DNA of 64,000 nt from Aquabacterium sp. A3. Its GTDB lineage: Bacteria; Pseudomonadota; Gammaproteobacteria; Burkholderiales; Burkholderiaceae_C. Both the position numbers and the translations under genes were made by a program. Positions 45,820-55,133 of the stretch are shown here, in pieces (position 1 is the first letter of the stretch; every line of letters starts with the position of its first letter). The stretch is taken from contig NZ_JBBPEV010000001.1 of assembly GCF_038069945.1 (NCBI RefSeq), forward strand, positions 2,046,001 to 2,110,000. Direction: 5' to 3'. A model generated the notes under the pieces. The model was given only the letters and a program-made list of their open reading frames with translations. It ran no database searches and was not told the origin of the DNA.

Positions 45820-48762
45820 TCAGCCCCCCGGCACGTAGGTGTCCAGCCATCCCCAGCACTGCAGGCTGCGGTCATCGCGCAGCACGCAGCCGGCAAACTC
45901 GCGCACGCCCACGTCCAGGGCCGTGCCGCTTTGTTCGGTGGCCAGCACCGGCACGTTGCTGTCGCTGGTGCTGCCGTTGCCCAGTTGGCCCTGGCTGTTG
46001 CGACCCCAGCAGTGGGTCTGGCCCGTGCTGGTGAGCGCACAAGTGAAGTCGGCCTGGGCGCTCACCGCCACGAAACCGCTGCTAGCGCCCGTCACGGCCA
46101 CCGGGGTGGCGCTGGCGGTGTTGCTGCCATCGCCCAGTTGGCCACGTGAATTCTGGCCCCAGCACAGCACGGCGCCTTCGGTGGTCACGGCGCAACCGTG
46201 GTCTTGGCCCAGGCTGATGGATGCCAGCGCATCGCTCAGGCCGCTCAGCACCACGGGCACGTTGGTGCTGCCGCCGCCGGTGCCATAGCCAACGCCCCAA
46301 CACAACACGCCCGCCCCTTGCGTGACGGCGCAGGTGCCCGAGCCACCGGCGCTGATGGCCACCACGCCGCTGCTCAGGCCGCTCACGGCCACGGGCGTGC
46401 TGCTGTGGTTGTTGCTGCCATCGCCCAGCGTGCCGAAGTCATTGCGGCCCCAGCACACCACCCCGCCAGCGCTGGTCAGTGCGCAGGCGTGGTTGTGGCC
46501 TGCCGCGATGGCCACCACGCCGCTGCCCAGGCCACTCACGGTCACCGGGCTGGCGCTGTAGTTGGGGCTGCCACCGTTGCCCAAGGTGCCATCGCCGTTG
46601 TTGCCCCAGCACTGCACGGCCCCCGCGTCGCTCAAGGCGCACGAGAAATCACCCGCGGCGGCCACCTCCACCGCCGGGCCGGACAGCCCTTGCACCTGCA
46701 CCGGCTGCGGGGTGCTGTACAGCTCGCCACCGCCCAGCTGGCCATAGCCGTCGTAGCCTTCACACCGCACGCCGCCGCTGCCGTCCAGCCAGCAGGTGTG
46801 CAGTTGGCCCGAGTCGATCTGACGGCGCGCCAGCGTGGGCGTCACGCTGCCGTTGGTGGCCACCACGGCGATGGCGGTGCTGGTTTGCTGGCCCAGGTCA
46901 TCGGTCAGCGTGAGGGTGACGCTGTAGCTGCCCGCGCTGGCGTAGCTGTGGTTGGTGTTCAGGCCCGTGGCCGTGGCGCCATCGCCAAAGCGCCAGGCCG
47001 CGCTGGTGATCGTGCCTTCGGGCGCGCTGGAGGCGCTGGCGTCAAAGCTGCGGCTCAGGCCCGTGCCGGTGGTGTTCACGCTGGCCACGGGGCCTTGCGG
47101 CAAGCTCAGGCAACTGCTCGGGTTCACACCACTGTTGCCCACCACCAGCGTGGTGCGGCGCTCGGCCAGGGTGGCGTCTGCCGGTGTCAGCACCAGGGTC
47201 AGCGTGCTGTTCAAAGGCGCCTGGCTGAAGCTGAAGTCGGGCGCGCCAGCGCTCACCGTCTGCGGGACGTCGATGGGCTCGCTGCCCTTGAACAAGGCCA
47301 CCTGGGCGCTCGTCTGGCGGTAGGTGCCCCAGCCGTCCACGCAGCCGCTCAGCGCGAAGCGCGTGTCGTTGAGCGTGAGGTCGGGCAGCACCGTGTCCAC
47401 ATTGCCCACCACACCGCTCACGCTGGTGTCCGGGCTGCCGCGGTCGAACAGCGACACCAGGCGGGCGGTCACGCTGCCGCGTCCCGCATACGTGGTCACC
47501 GCATAGCGGCCGTCGGTGTCGGGCGCCACGGTCATGGTCTGCACCTGCGCACCACTGATCTGCACGCGCACGTTCTGCAGCGAGCCGCTGTTCACCGTCA
47601 CCAGGCCGCTGATGCGCACGGTGGCCGGCTCGCTCAGGCAGCGCGGCAACAGCACGGTGGTGCCTGCCGCACCGGTGCTCACGTCCAGGGCGTCCAGCAC
47701 CAGCCCCACGGTGTCCACCAGGCGCACCTGCACCTGCGAGTTGGCGCGGGCGGCCACGTCGCTGCCGGCGGCCCAGCTCGCGCCGTTGTAGTCGCGCCCC
47801 ACCGCCACCACGCGCAGGCCCGGGGCGATCGTGCAGGCGCCGCCCAGGTCGGTGACGCCCAGGTTGATGGTGCTGCGGGTGATCTCCTGGTCGGCGTTCC
47901 ACCAGCTGAAGTGGCTGACCGTGGCCTCGTAGTACGCGTCGCCGCTCACCGGGTCGGTGTGCAGGGTGGCCGTGCCTTCGCGCTCCCACAGGCCGGTGGT
48001 CTCGTTGAGGTGGTACAGCGGAAAGCTGGCCGGCAGGGTGGCGCCCGGGGCCGGTGTGGCCGGGATGCGGATCACCGCCGTCTGGCCGCTGGCCAGGTTC
48101 AGTTGCGCGCCGCTGGCGTCGGTGAACTCGATGCCCAACGCGCCCAGCGATTCGATGGGCGTGCCGCTGTCGGCGTCCACCATCAGGCCGGGCATGCGCA
48201 GGGGGTCGGCGCTGGGGTCCACCGGGGTCAGGGCCACGGTCACCGCCCCGTTGATGGGCTGGCCATCGTCGCGCCGCAGGCTGGCCGCGGCCAGCTCCAC
48301 CCGGGCGGTGCTGCCTGGCACGCGCAGCACCTGTGCCTCGGTGGTGTCAAAGCTTTGCGTGGCGGCCACGGGCAGCAAGATCACCCGTGGGGCCACCGCC
48401 TCGTTCTGGCTGGCGGCGTCCACGGCCCGCACGCTGCTGGCGTGGCCCGCCTTGCTGAAGCGCAACACGGCGGGCGTGGCGGCGTCCAGGGTCAGCAAAA
48501 AGTGGCCATCGCCGTTGGTCGTGGTCTGGGTGTCGGTGCCCGGCACGCGGCTGTCAGACACCACCTGCACCTGCGCATCGGTCAAGGGCACGCCCTGGTC
48601 GTCCACGACGATGCCTTGCGCCACCACCGTGGCGCCCGGCGCGCTGGACGACCCTCCGCCGCCGCAGGCCGACAAGGTCAGCAGCAGCGCACCCAGTGCC
48701 AGGTACAACATGGCGGCGGGCAACAGGCACAACAGGCGAGACAGGGGGTGGATGGGGCGCAT
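45820..48762 (-). CDS. Secreted lipoprotein with PKD domain and RCC1 repeats
   Basis: This 980-residue protein has a lipobox (LTLSACGGGGSSS). A carboxypeptidase-like regulatory/Big domain follows (VVDDQGVPLTDAQVQV), and then an uncharacterised middle. A PKD domain (SSAPEGTITSAAWRFGDGAT) precedes at least five RCC1/ATS1 repeats (for example SDAGAVQCWGNNGDGTLGNG and TSTGQTHCWGRNSQGQLGNG) that end the chain. The last repeat is somewhat divergent (LQCWGWLDTYVPGG). It probably forms a surface beta-propeller for binding. Cys residues in each repeat are regularly spaced. Confidence 0.85.
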   Translation of the reverse strand: MRPIHPLSRLLCLLPAAMLYLALGALLLTLSACGGGGSSSAPGATVVAQGIVVDDQGVPLTDAQVQVVSDSRVPGTDTQTTTNGDGHFLLTLDAATPAVLRFSKAGHASSVRAVDAASQNEAVAPRVILLPVAATQSFDTTEAQVLRVPGSTARVELAAASLRRDDGQPINGAVTVALTPVDPSADPLRMPGLMVDADSGTPIESLGALGIEFTDASGAQLNLASGQTAVIRIPATPAPGATLPASFPLYHLNETTGLWEREGTATLHTDPVSGDAYYEATVSHFSWWNADQEITRSTINLGVTDLGGACTIAPGLRVVAVGRDYNGASWAAGSDVAARANSQVQVRLVDTVGLVLDALDVSTGAAGTTVLLPRCLSEPATVRISGLVTVNSGSLQNVRVQISGAQVQTMTVAPDTDGRYAVTTYAGRGSVTARLVSLFDRGSPDTSVSGVVGNVDTVLPDLTLNDTRFALSGCVDGWGTYRQTSAQVALFKGSEPIDVPQTVSAGAPDFSFSQAPLNSTLTLVLTPADATLAERRTTLVVGNSGVNPSSCLSLPQGPVASVNTTGTGLSRSFDASASSAPEGTITSAAWRFGDGATATGLNTNHSYASAGSYSVTLTLTDDLGQQTSTAIAVVATNGSVTPTLARRQIDSGQLHTCWLDGSGGVRCEGYDGYGQLGGGELYSTPQPVQVQGLSGPAVEVAAAGDFSCALSDAGAVQCWGNNGDGTLGNGGSPNYSASPVTVSGLGSGVVAIAAGHNHACALTSAGGVVCWGRNDFGTLGDGSNNHSSTPVAVSGLSSGVVAISAGGSGTCAVTQGAGVLCWGVGYGTGGGSTNVPVVLSGLSDALASISLGQDHGCAVTTEGAVLCWGQNSRGQLGDGSNTASATPVAVTGASSGFVAVSAQADFTCALTSTGQTHCWGRNSQGQLGNGSTSDSNVPVLATEQSGTALDVGVREFAGCVLRDDRSLQCWGWLDTYVPGG

Positions 48763-48850
48763 GGGGCAGGCTCAAAGAAAAAAGGCTGCCCGATCGTAGA
48801 AACCGGCAAGGCGCTTGACCATTCACCCGCCGGCGTAGTGCGGGTCGTCC

Positions 48851-48870
48851 TCTACGCACTTGAGCGTAGA
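48851..48870. promoter_or_regulatory. Inverted repeat between RCC1 and secreted-protein genes
   Basis: TCTACGC (48851-48857), ACTTGA, GCGTAGA (48864-48870) is a perfect 7-bp inverted repeat in the 198-bp divergent gap. It could be an operator for either gene; a NarL/LuxR-type regulator is encoded downstream at 51989-52639, but no link is proven. Confidence 0.4.
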
Positions 48871-48960
48871 AGGCGGGCACCACCCCACCCCGCGAATGGG
48901 CGAGCGCCCCTGGATTTTCATCACGCAAAATTGCTTTTGATCAAATCCAAGGAGCTTGTC

Positions 48961-51900
48961 ATGCACCGTGCCCGCCGAGGGTGGTTGACCTCGTCGCTGT
49001 GTCTCAGTGGCGCCCTGCTGGCCCATGGGCCGTCCCATGGCCAGGCCACCCATTGGGTGATGCCCATGGTCGACAACCCCGTCAAGACAGACGCCTTCGG
49101 GGCGTATCGCACCGACGTCGGACGGCCCACGCAGATCCGGTGCCTGGTGGTGCGCATGGCCGATCAGCAGGTGCTGTCGGCGGCACAGCGGCAAGCCTCG
49201 TTTCCGGGGGCCACTTTTTTCCTGCGTCAGACGCGCGGCACGGCCTCCACGGGGGGCGCGTCGCCGTGGCAGCCTTACAGCGTTCGCTTTGTCGACCCGG
49301 GGGTGCACACCTTCACCTGCGACAGCACCGTGTCGCGGCCAGATTTGAGCCCCCGTGTCACCACCGTCGTGGCCCAGGTGCCTTCGTACGGGGCCAATGA
49401 CGTGGTGGTGCACATGTCGTCTGCGCAAGGCGAGGTGAGCTCGTCGGTGGGCGTGTCCGAGCCGGTGGACCTGCAGGTGCAGGCGTTCACGCCCGACCGC
49501 ACGCAGGCCTTGCCCGTGGTGGTGTCGTCGGTGAGCTGGTCCACCCAGGCCGCGCCGTGCGAGCGTCCGCAGGCCTTGCTGCCTGCCGCCACCATGACGG
49601 CCCAGCCTGCCCAGCCCTGGACGCCCGAGCAGGGCGTGCGTCAGGCCCATGTCTTCAAGGTGCCAGGCACCTACCACGCCTGTGTGCGCCTCTCCAGTGG
49701 CGCGGGCCAGGTCATCGACAAGCCGCTGAGTTTGAAGGTTGACGCCAACCGCCGTCCCCTGATCGACACCTTCTGGAGCCCTCAAGTGCAGTTCGGGGTG
49801 TTTGACGCGCGCACCCGTGATCGTCAAAACCCGGTGGCCCGCACCTACCCGGTCAGGGTTCGCATCCAGGATGATCAACCGGCCAGCGTGCAGGTGGTGT
49901 TCAGCAACCAGCAGGGCAGTGTGCCGGCCACGCTGTCCAGCGCCACGGCAGACCAGGCCGTGTTCCATGCCGACCTGCCGTTCTCTGAAGGGCTGCAGAT
50001 CGTGGGCGTGCAGGTGAAAGACGGGCCGCACACCCTGCGGCAGACGCTGACGTTCATGGCCACCCGCGAATCCCTGAGCGCGCTCGACAACGTGCAGACG
50101 CAGCGCGCCCGCAAGGGCGCCGTGGCCTTCATCAGCAATGATGTTCTGGAGGATGCGCACCCCAGCGTGTTTGTGCCGGCGTCGCTGGAAGCCAGCTTCA
50201 AGGCGCTGCCCGCGCAGACCCGCAGCCAGTTCATGCCGCCCGTGGGGCTCAACCTGGACGTGCCGCTGGCAGAGCTCCGTGGCCTGCCCCGTGGCGTGTC
50301 CTCGGGTGCGCTGCTGGAGGTGCGCGGCCAGCTCAAGGCACAGGATCTGAGGCTGGAGCTGACGCGGGGCCCCACCATGGGGGCCGAGCTGGCCGCCGAC
50401 CTGACGCTGAACGTCAACCTGCGCTGCGTGACGCGGGGCTGGGGCAATGCCCGCCTGCCTTTCACCTGCCCGTTTGCCAAGAATGGCCGGGTGGGCGTCT
50501 CGGCGGCGGTGAACCTGCGCATCGCCAGCGTGGTCGATGCCCTGCGGGATCCCGTCACCGGCGAAACCTTGCTGGCCTTGAACTGGGACGACGCACGCGT
50601 GGACCGCTCGGTGCAGGTCACGGCACAGGTGTCCAGCGCGCTGGAATCGGCCGTGAGGGACGTCGTCAGGGGGCACATCCTGGTGCAGACCGCCAAGGCC
50701 AACCTGGGCCGCACGCTGTTCAACTGCAGCACACCGGGTCGTCACTGCCGGCCGTCGGCACCCCTGAGCAGCATGGTCTTGCAGGGCAAGACCTGGGTGG
50801 GCCTGCCCCTGACTGAAGAGGGCCGCCTGCAGCGCAGCCTCACCTTGCCGTCGCTCTTTGGCGATGAGCCGGTGGCGCTGGACTACCGCTCGTCGCTGTT
50901 CGAGCTGGACCTGGGCGGCCATTTCAGCCGCCTGGTGCTGGGCGGTGCGCCTTTGCCGGCCGACCTGCGCCAATTGACCATGTCACCCACGTACGCCCGG
51001 GCCACCTTCGATGACGAGAACCTGCCCTGGCCCCGCCGCGAAGACCTGTTGCCCAACCCGGTGGTTGGCGCGCGTGCGCCGCAGCCCAACGTGGGCTTGC
51101 TGGTGCATGTGGACACCCTGAATGCCTGGCTGGCCGGCCTGACGGCCTCCGGCGTGTTGAACATCGACCTGTCGGCCCCCGAGTTTGCGGCCATGCTGGC
51201 GGGTCAGCACCAGCGCACCACGCCCTTCTCGGCCTTGGCGCACATGCCCCGTGGCCGGGTCAGCCTGCGCTTCGAGCGCGCGCCCCGGCTGGTGCCTCGT
51301 GGCGACCTGAGCGACCTGCTGGCCCTGGAGTTGGGCCCGGTGCTGCTGGACATCGACCTGCGCCAGGATGCCGGCTCGCGTGTGCAGTATCGGCTGTCGG
51401 CCGTGGCCGGTGTCGAGCTGGCGTCTGCCGAAGTGGCCAGTGCCTTGCCGCATGGCATCGAGATTCGCTTGCCCCGCACCCGTTGCCTGAGCAACTTCAT
51501 GCAGTGGTCCACCCACTGCAAGCTGGTGTTCGGGGTGGAGGTGCTGGCGCGCGAAGGTTTTGCCGACACCACCGTGCTGCCGGCACTGGCCAGCCCGGCG
51601 CAGCAGGCGGCCTTGACCACGCAATGGACGGCCTTGCAACGGGCCCTGGGCTTCAGGCCCTTGCTGCCGCTGGGGGCGGATGAGCCTATCGCGCCTCATC
51701 ACCAGGCCGACGTCTTGCGCAAGCTGCTCAACCTGGCGTTGATGTCGCAAACCGGCCAGGCCACCGCGCCCGGCGGGCTGGACGCCCTCATCCCCCTGCC
51801 CTACGTGGTGCCCGAGCGCGCCATCCCGCTCACAGGCCCGCTCATCGATGCCTTGAGCCTGCCCTTGGGGGCCGATCGCCGCACCGCCATCGGTGGCCTG

Positions 51901-51987
51901 ACGCCCCATCCTGCGTTCAACGGCTTGGGCAACGCCAAGGGCTGGTTGGGCTTCACGGGGCAGCTCGTCCGCGAGCCCGCGCCATGA
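48961..51987 (+). CDS. Large secreted protein of unknown function (1008 aa)
   Basis: I do not recognise this protein. ATG 48961 follows AAGGAG with 7-nt spacing. The N-terminus is a signal peptide (RRGWLTSSLCLSGALLAHGP, cleavage near SHGQA). Beta-rich segments of Ig/PKD-like character follow (KTDAFGAYRTDVGRPTQIRC, and HTFTCDSTVSRPDLSPRVTT). The C-terminal half contains long runs of hydrophobic/charged alternation typical of beta structure, plus Cys residues (FNCSTPGRHC). The open frame runs back to 46198, but that part is antisense to the RCC1 gene and is not coding. Codon pattern fits the genome. Confidence 0.75.
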   Translation: MHRARRGWLTSSLCLSGALLAHGPSHGQATHWVMPMVDNPVKTDAFGAYRTDVGRPTQIRCLVVRMADQQVLSAAQRQASFPGATFFLRQTRGTASTGGASPWQPYSVRFVDPGVHTFTCDSTVSRPDLSPRVTTVVAQVPSYGANDVVVHMSSAQGEVSSSVGVSEPVDLQVQAFTPDRTQALPVVVSSVSWSTQAAPCERPQALLPAATMTAQPAQPWTPEQGVRQAHVFKVPGTYHACVRLSSGAGQVIDKPLSLKVDANRRPLIDTFWSPQVQFGVFDARTRDRQNPVARTYPVRVRIQDDQPASVQVVFSNQQGSVPATLSSATADQAVFHADLPFSEGLQIVGVQVKDGPHTLRQTLTFMATRESLSALDNVQTQRARKGAVAFISNDVLEDAHPSVFVPASLEASFKALPAQTRSQFMPPVGLNLDVPLAELRGLPRGVSSGALLEVRGQLKAQDLRLELTRGPTMGAELAADLTLNVNLRCVTRGWGNARLPFTCPFAKNGRVGVSAAVNLRIASVVDALRDPVTGETLLALNWDDARVDRSVQVTAQVSSALESAVRDVVRGHILVQTAKANLGRTLFNCSTPGRHCRPSAPLSSMVLQGKTWVGLPLTEEGRLQRSLTLPSLFGDEPVALDYRSSLFELDLGGHFSRLVLGGAPLPADLRQLTMSPTYARATFDDENLPWPRREDLLPNPVVGARAPQPNVGLLVHVDTLNAWLAGLTASGVLNIDLSAPEFAAMLAGQHQRTTPFSALAHMPRGRVSLRFERAPRLVPRGDLSDLLALELGPVLLDIDLRQDAGSRVQYRLSAVAGVELASAEVASALPHGIEIRLPRTRCLSNFMQWSTHCKLVFGVEVLAREGFADTTVLPALASPAQQAALTTQWTALQRALGFRPLLPLGADEPIAPHHQADVLRKLLNLALMSQTGQATAPGGLDALIPLPYVVPERAIPLTGPLIDALSLPLGADRRTAIGGLTPHPAFNGLGNAKGWLGFTGQLVREPAP

Positions 51988-51988
51988 G

Positions 51989-52639
51989 TCAGGTCGCCGG
52001 TGCTCCCGGGGCCTGCACCCGGATGGCATAGGCCGCCATCTCGGCGCTGTTGCGCAGCCCCAGCTTGCGTCGGATGTTTTCGCGGTGCTTGCGCACGGTG
52101 GCCTCGGCCACCGCCAGTTGCTCGCCAATTTCACGGCTGGTCAGCCCCTCGCCCACCAGGCGCAGCACCACCTGCTCGCTGGGCGTCAGCGCCGGGGCCT
52201 CGGATGCGGCGGGCGCGGCCACACCGTCCGGTGTGAACAGCTCGGCGATGTGCGCGCTGATGTAGCGCCGCCCCTGGGCCACACGCCGCAAGGCCAGCAG
52301 CAACTCGCCGCTGTCTTCGTCCTTGGGCAGGTACCCCGTGGCGCCCAGGCTCAGGGCCGCGCGCACCGAAGCCGCATCCAGCCGCGCCGTCACCACCAGC
52401 ACCCGCGTGGCAGAGCCGGCGTGCCGCAGCGCCCCCATCACCGCCAGCCCGTCCAGCCGGGGCAAACCCAGGTCCAGCAGCAGCACATCGGGCTGCAGGG
52501 CCAGCGTCTGCGCCAGCGCCTGCTCGCCATCGTGCACCGCGCCCAGGCAACGCATGTCGGGCTGCGTGCTCAAGAGCATCTGCAAGGCATCGGCCAGCAA
52601 GGCATGGTCTTCGGCGATCAGCACGTTCAAGGGTGGCAT
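51989..52639 (-). CDS. NarL/FixJ-family response regulator
   Basis: This 216-residue protein has a receiver domain (LNVLIAEDHALLADALQMLL and the phospho-acceptor Asp in VLLLDLGLPRLDG) and a LuxR-type helix-turn-helix (LTPSEQVVLRLVGEGLTSRE, then EATVRKHRENIRRKLGL). The frame is open to 52708, but ATG 52639 starts the receiver; 52648 is also possible. It is divergent from the histidine kinase with only 25 bp between starts, so the promoters must overlap. It would regulate its own operon and perhaps nearby genes. Confidence 0.93.
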   Translation of the reverse strand: MPPLNVLIAEDHALLADALQMLLSTQPDMRCLGAVHDGEQALAQTLALQPDVLLLDLGLPRLDGLAVMGALRHAGSATRVLVVTARLDAASVRAALSLGATGYLPKDEDSGELLLALRRVAQGRRYISAHIAELFTPDGVAAPAASEAPALTPSEQVVLRLVGEGLTSREIGEQLAVAEATVRKHRENIRRKLGLRNSAEMAAYAIRVQAPGAPAT

Positions 52640-52664
52640 AGTGCCCATTATCGAAGAAGCCACC

Positions 52665-54005
52665 ATGTCTGTCCCCAGCGATTCCGCCCCACCACCTGAT
52701 CTGGCCACCTACGAGCGCCAGGCCTTTGGCCGCTACTTCGCGTTCGACCTGCACTTTCCGCTGGCGCCGGTGATCCTGCTCACCCTGGTGTGCGCCTGGT
52801 TGATGCATGGTCGCGTGGCCAATGGCCTGATCGCGGCCTGGCTTGGCTTCAGCGCGGTGGCCAACCTGGCGCGCGAGGCCTTCATGTGGCACACGCGCCC
52901 ACGGCTCGAAACCCACCAGCGCCACGGACTGATCCTGACCGTCTACACCTGGTCGTCGCTGGCCTCTGGCCTCACCTGGGGCGCCTTCGCCTGGCTCTAC
53001 CTTGATCCTGCCCAGCCACTCACTCAACTGGTGGTGGGCTCCATCGTGGCGGGTCTGGTGGGCGTGTCGGTCACGCCGCTGTCCATCCACCTGCCGGCTT
53101 TCTACACCTTCGTGCTGCCCATGCTGGCGTCCTACATCGTGCTGATGCTGCGGGTTGGTGGCGCCGAGCAGTTCACGCTGGCCGGCATGGCGGTGGTGTA
53201 CCTGGGCGCCATGGCCAACTATGCCCACGCCACCCACCGCGTGCACCGCGAAACCATCCGCCTGCGCTTTGAAAACCAGCGGCTCATCGGTGACCTCACC
53301 CAGCGCAAGGCCGAGGCCGAAAACGCCGCACGCATCAAAGGCCTGTTCCTGGCGGGCGTCAGCCACGACCTCAAGCAGCCGGTGCGCGCCATCAGCCTGT
53401 ACACCGGTTTTCTGCACCGCAGCGACCTGCAGGCCATGGGCGAAGCGCGCCTGCGCGACACGGTGCGCAAGATCGACGCGGCGGCCGGCGCCATCCACAG
53501 CCAGATCAGCAGGCTGCTGGAGCTGTCACGGCTGGAGTCGGGCGCGGCCCCCGTGCACCTCGGCGAGCTGGATCTGACCGAGCAACTGCACCGCATGGTC
53601 GAGCTGGCCGGCCCCGACGCCCAGGCGCGCGGCATCGAGCTGGCCGTGCGCACCGGGCCAGCCCTGCACCTCACCACCGATGTGCGCATGCTGGACTCCA
53701 TCGTGCAGAACCTGCTGGGCAACGCCCTCAAGCATGCGCAGGCCACGCGCGTGCTGGTGGCGGTGCGACGGCGGCGCACCGGCTTGCGCATCGAGGTGCG
53801 CGACAACGGGCAGGGCATCGCACCGGAGCGCCTGCCCCAGCTGTTCGAGGCTTACCGCAGCTTTGACGACCGCCATGCCGGTGGTGACAGCCATGGCCTG
53901 GGCCTGGCCATCGTGCGTGCGCAGGCCGGTTACCTGGGCGCGCACATCACCGTGCGCAGTGCGCCGGGCCGGGGCAGTGTGTTTGCGCTGGAGGGCCTGG
54001 GCTGA
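52665..54005 (+). CDS. Histidine kinase, partner of the NarL-like regulator
   Basis: This 446-residue membrane kinase has a hydrophobic N-terminal half of six transmembrane helices (PLAPVILLTLVCAWLMHG, and VGSIVAGLVGVSVTPLSI). A HisKA domain follows (ARIKGLFLAGVSHDLKQPVR, His in SHDLKQP), then a HATPase with NLLGNALKHA, DNGQGIAPE and GLGLAIVRAQ. The sensor may be the membrane region itself, without a periplasmic loop of any size. It is divergent from the NarL-type regulator, with a 25-bp gap. Confidence 0.93.
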   Translation: MSVPSDSAPPPDLATYERQAFGRYFAFDLHFPLAPVILLTLVCAWLMHGRVANGLIAAWLGFSAVANLAREAFMWHTRPRLETHQRHGLILTVYTWSSLASGLTWGAFAWLYLDPAQPLTQLVVGSIVAGLVGVSVTPLSIHLPAFYTFVLPMLASYIVLMLRVGGAEQFTLAGMAVVYLGAMANYAHATHRVHRETIRLRFENQRLIGDLTQRKAEAENAARIKGLFLAGVSHDLKQPVRAISLYTGFLHRSDLQAMGEARLRDTVRKIDAAAGAIHSQISRLLELSRLESGAAPVHLGELDLTEQLHRMVELAGPDAQARGIELAVRTGPALHLTTDVRMLDSIVQNLLGNALKHAQATRVLVAVRRRRTGLRIEVRDNGQGIAPERLPQLFEAYRSFDDRHAGGDSHGLGLAIVRAQAGYLGAHITVRSAPGRGSVFALEGLG

Positions 54006-54099
54006 GCACGAAGTCACGGATGGCGTCAGGGCCGTTGCCCCACGGGTGGCCACCCGAGCCCGGCGCTGCCATACTGAAGCCAGGAAGGAGGGACGTGCC

Positions 54100-55128
54100 A
54101 TGAAACGCACCCATCCACTGTTCCTGAGCGTGGCCGATGTGGCCGCGCTGGTGAGACAACAGGGTCTGGCCGACACCCTGGCCGGCCTGGTGCACTGCCT
54201 GGACGACGACTTCAGACGGTGGCCCGAGTTTGACAAGTGCCCGCGTGTGGCCAGCCACTCGCCCACGGGCGTGATCGAGCTGATGCCCATTGCCGACGCC
54301 CGCCTGCACAGCTTCAAGTTCGTCAACGGCCACCCCGGCAATGTGCGCCTGGGCCTGCCCACCGTGATGGCCTTTGGCGCCCTGGCCGAGGTGAACACCG
54401 GCCTGCCCCTGCTGATCAGCGAGCTCACCCTGAGCACGGCCTTGCGCACGGCGGCCACCTCGGTGCTGGCCGCGCGCGCGCTGGCGCGGCCCGACAGCCG
54501 GGTCATGGCCCTGATCGGCAACGGGGCGCAAAGCGAGTTTCAGGCCCTGGCGTTTCACCACCTCATGGGCATCCACACCCTGCGCCTGTACGACGTCGAC
54601 CCCAGCGCCACGCAGCGCCTGGTGCACCACCTGGAGCGTGCGGCGGGGCCGGGCTTGCGTGTGCAGGTGTGCGCCAGCGCGGCCGAGGCCATGCAGGGCG
54701 CCGACATCGTCACCACCGCCACCGCCGACAAACGCCTGGCCACCATCGTGCATGCCCACATGCTGGCGCCAGGCATGCACCTCAACGCCATCGGTGGCGA
54801 CTGCCCGGGCAAGACCGAGCTGGCGCCCCAGGTGCTGCAGGCCGCGCAGGTGTTTGTGGAGTTTGAGCCCCAAACCCGTGTGGAAGGCGATCTGCAACAG
54901 ATGCCACCCGACTTTGCCGTGGTGGAGTTGTGGCGGGTGCTGAGCGGGCAGCACCCGGGCCGTGAGCAAGCCGATCAGATCACGGTGTTCGATTCGGTGG
55001 GGTTCGCGCTGGAAGACTTCAGCACCCTGCGCTACCTGCACGGCCGTGCACAGGCCCTGGGCCTGGGGCAGCCTCTGGCCCTGCTGCCGCATCAACGGGA
55101 CCCCCGAGACCTGTTTGGGCTGTTGTGA
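54100..55128 (+). CDS. Ornithine cyclodeaminase / mu-crystallin family protein
   Basis: This 342-residue NAD-dependent enzyme of the ornithine cyclodeaminase family has a Rossmann loop (ALIGNGAQSEFQALAFHHLM), the FVNGHPGNVRLGLPTVMAFG region, LNAIGGDCPGKTELAP and VFDSVGFALEDFSTLRYLHG. Members convert ornithine to proline or act on related imines. AAGGAGG at 8-nt spacing precedes ATG 54100. It stands alone between the kinase and the convergent TonB-receptor gene, 5 bp from its stop. Confidence 0.92.
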   Translation: MKRTHPLFLSVADVAALVRQQGLADTLAGLVHCLDDDFRRWPEFDKCPRVASHSPTGVIELMPIADARLHSFKFVNGHPGNVRLGLPTVMAFGALAEVNTGLPLLISELTLSTALRTAATSVLAARALARPDSRVMALIGNGAQSEFQALAFHHLMGIHTLRLYDVDPSATQRLVHHLERAAGPGLRVQVCASAAEAMQGADIVTTATADKRLATIVHAHMLAPGMHLNAIGGDCPGKTELAPQVLQAAQVFVEFEPQTRVEGDLQQMPPDFAVVELWRVLSGQHPGREQADQITVFDSVGFALEDFSTLRYLHGRAQALGLGQPLALLPHQRDPRDLFGLL

Positions 55129-55133
55129 TCGCC

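Noticed and set aside
46198-48960. Upstream part of a 1929-residue open frame on the plus strand
   Set aside because: It is antisense to the well-supported RCC1 lipoprotein and is rich in His, Gly and Arg as expected of a GC-driven shadow frame. Only 48961-51987 has a signal peptide and RBS.
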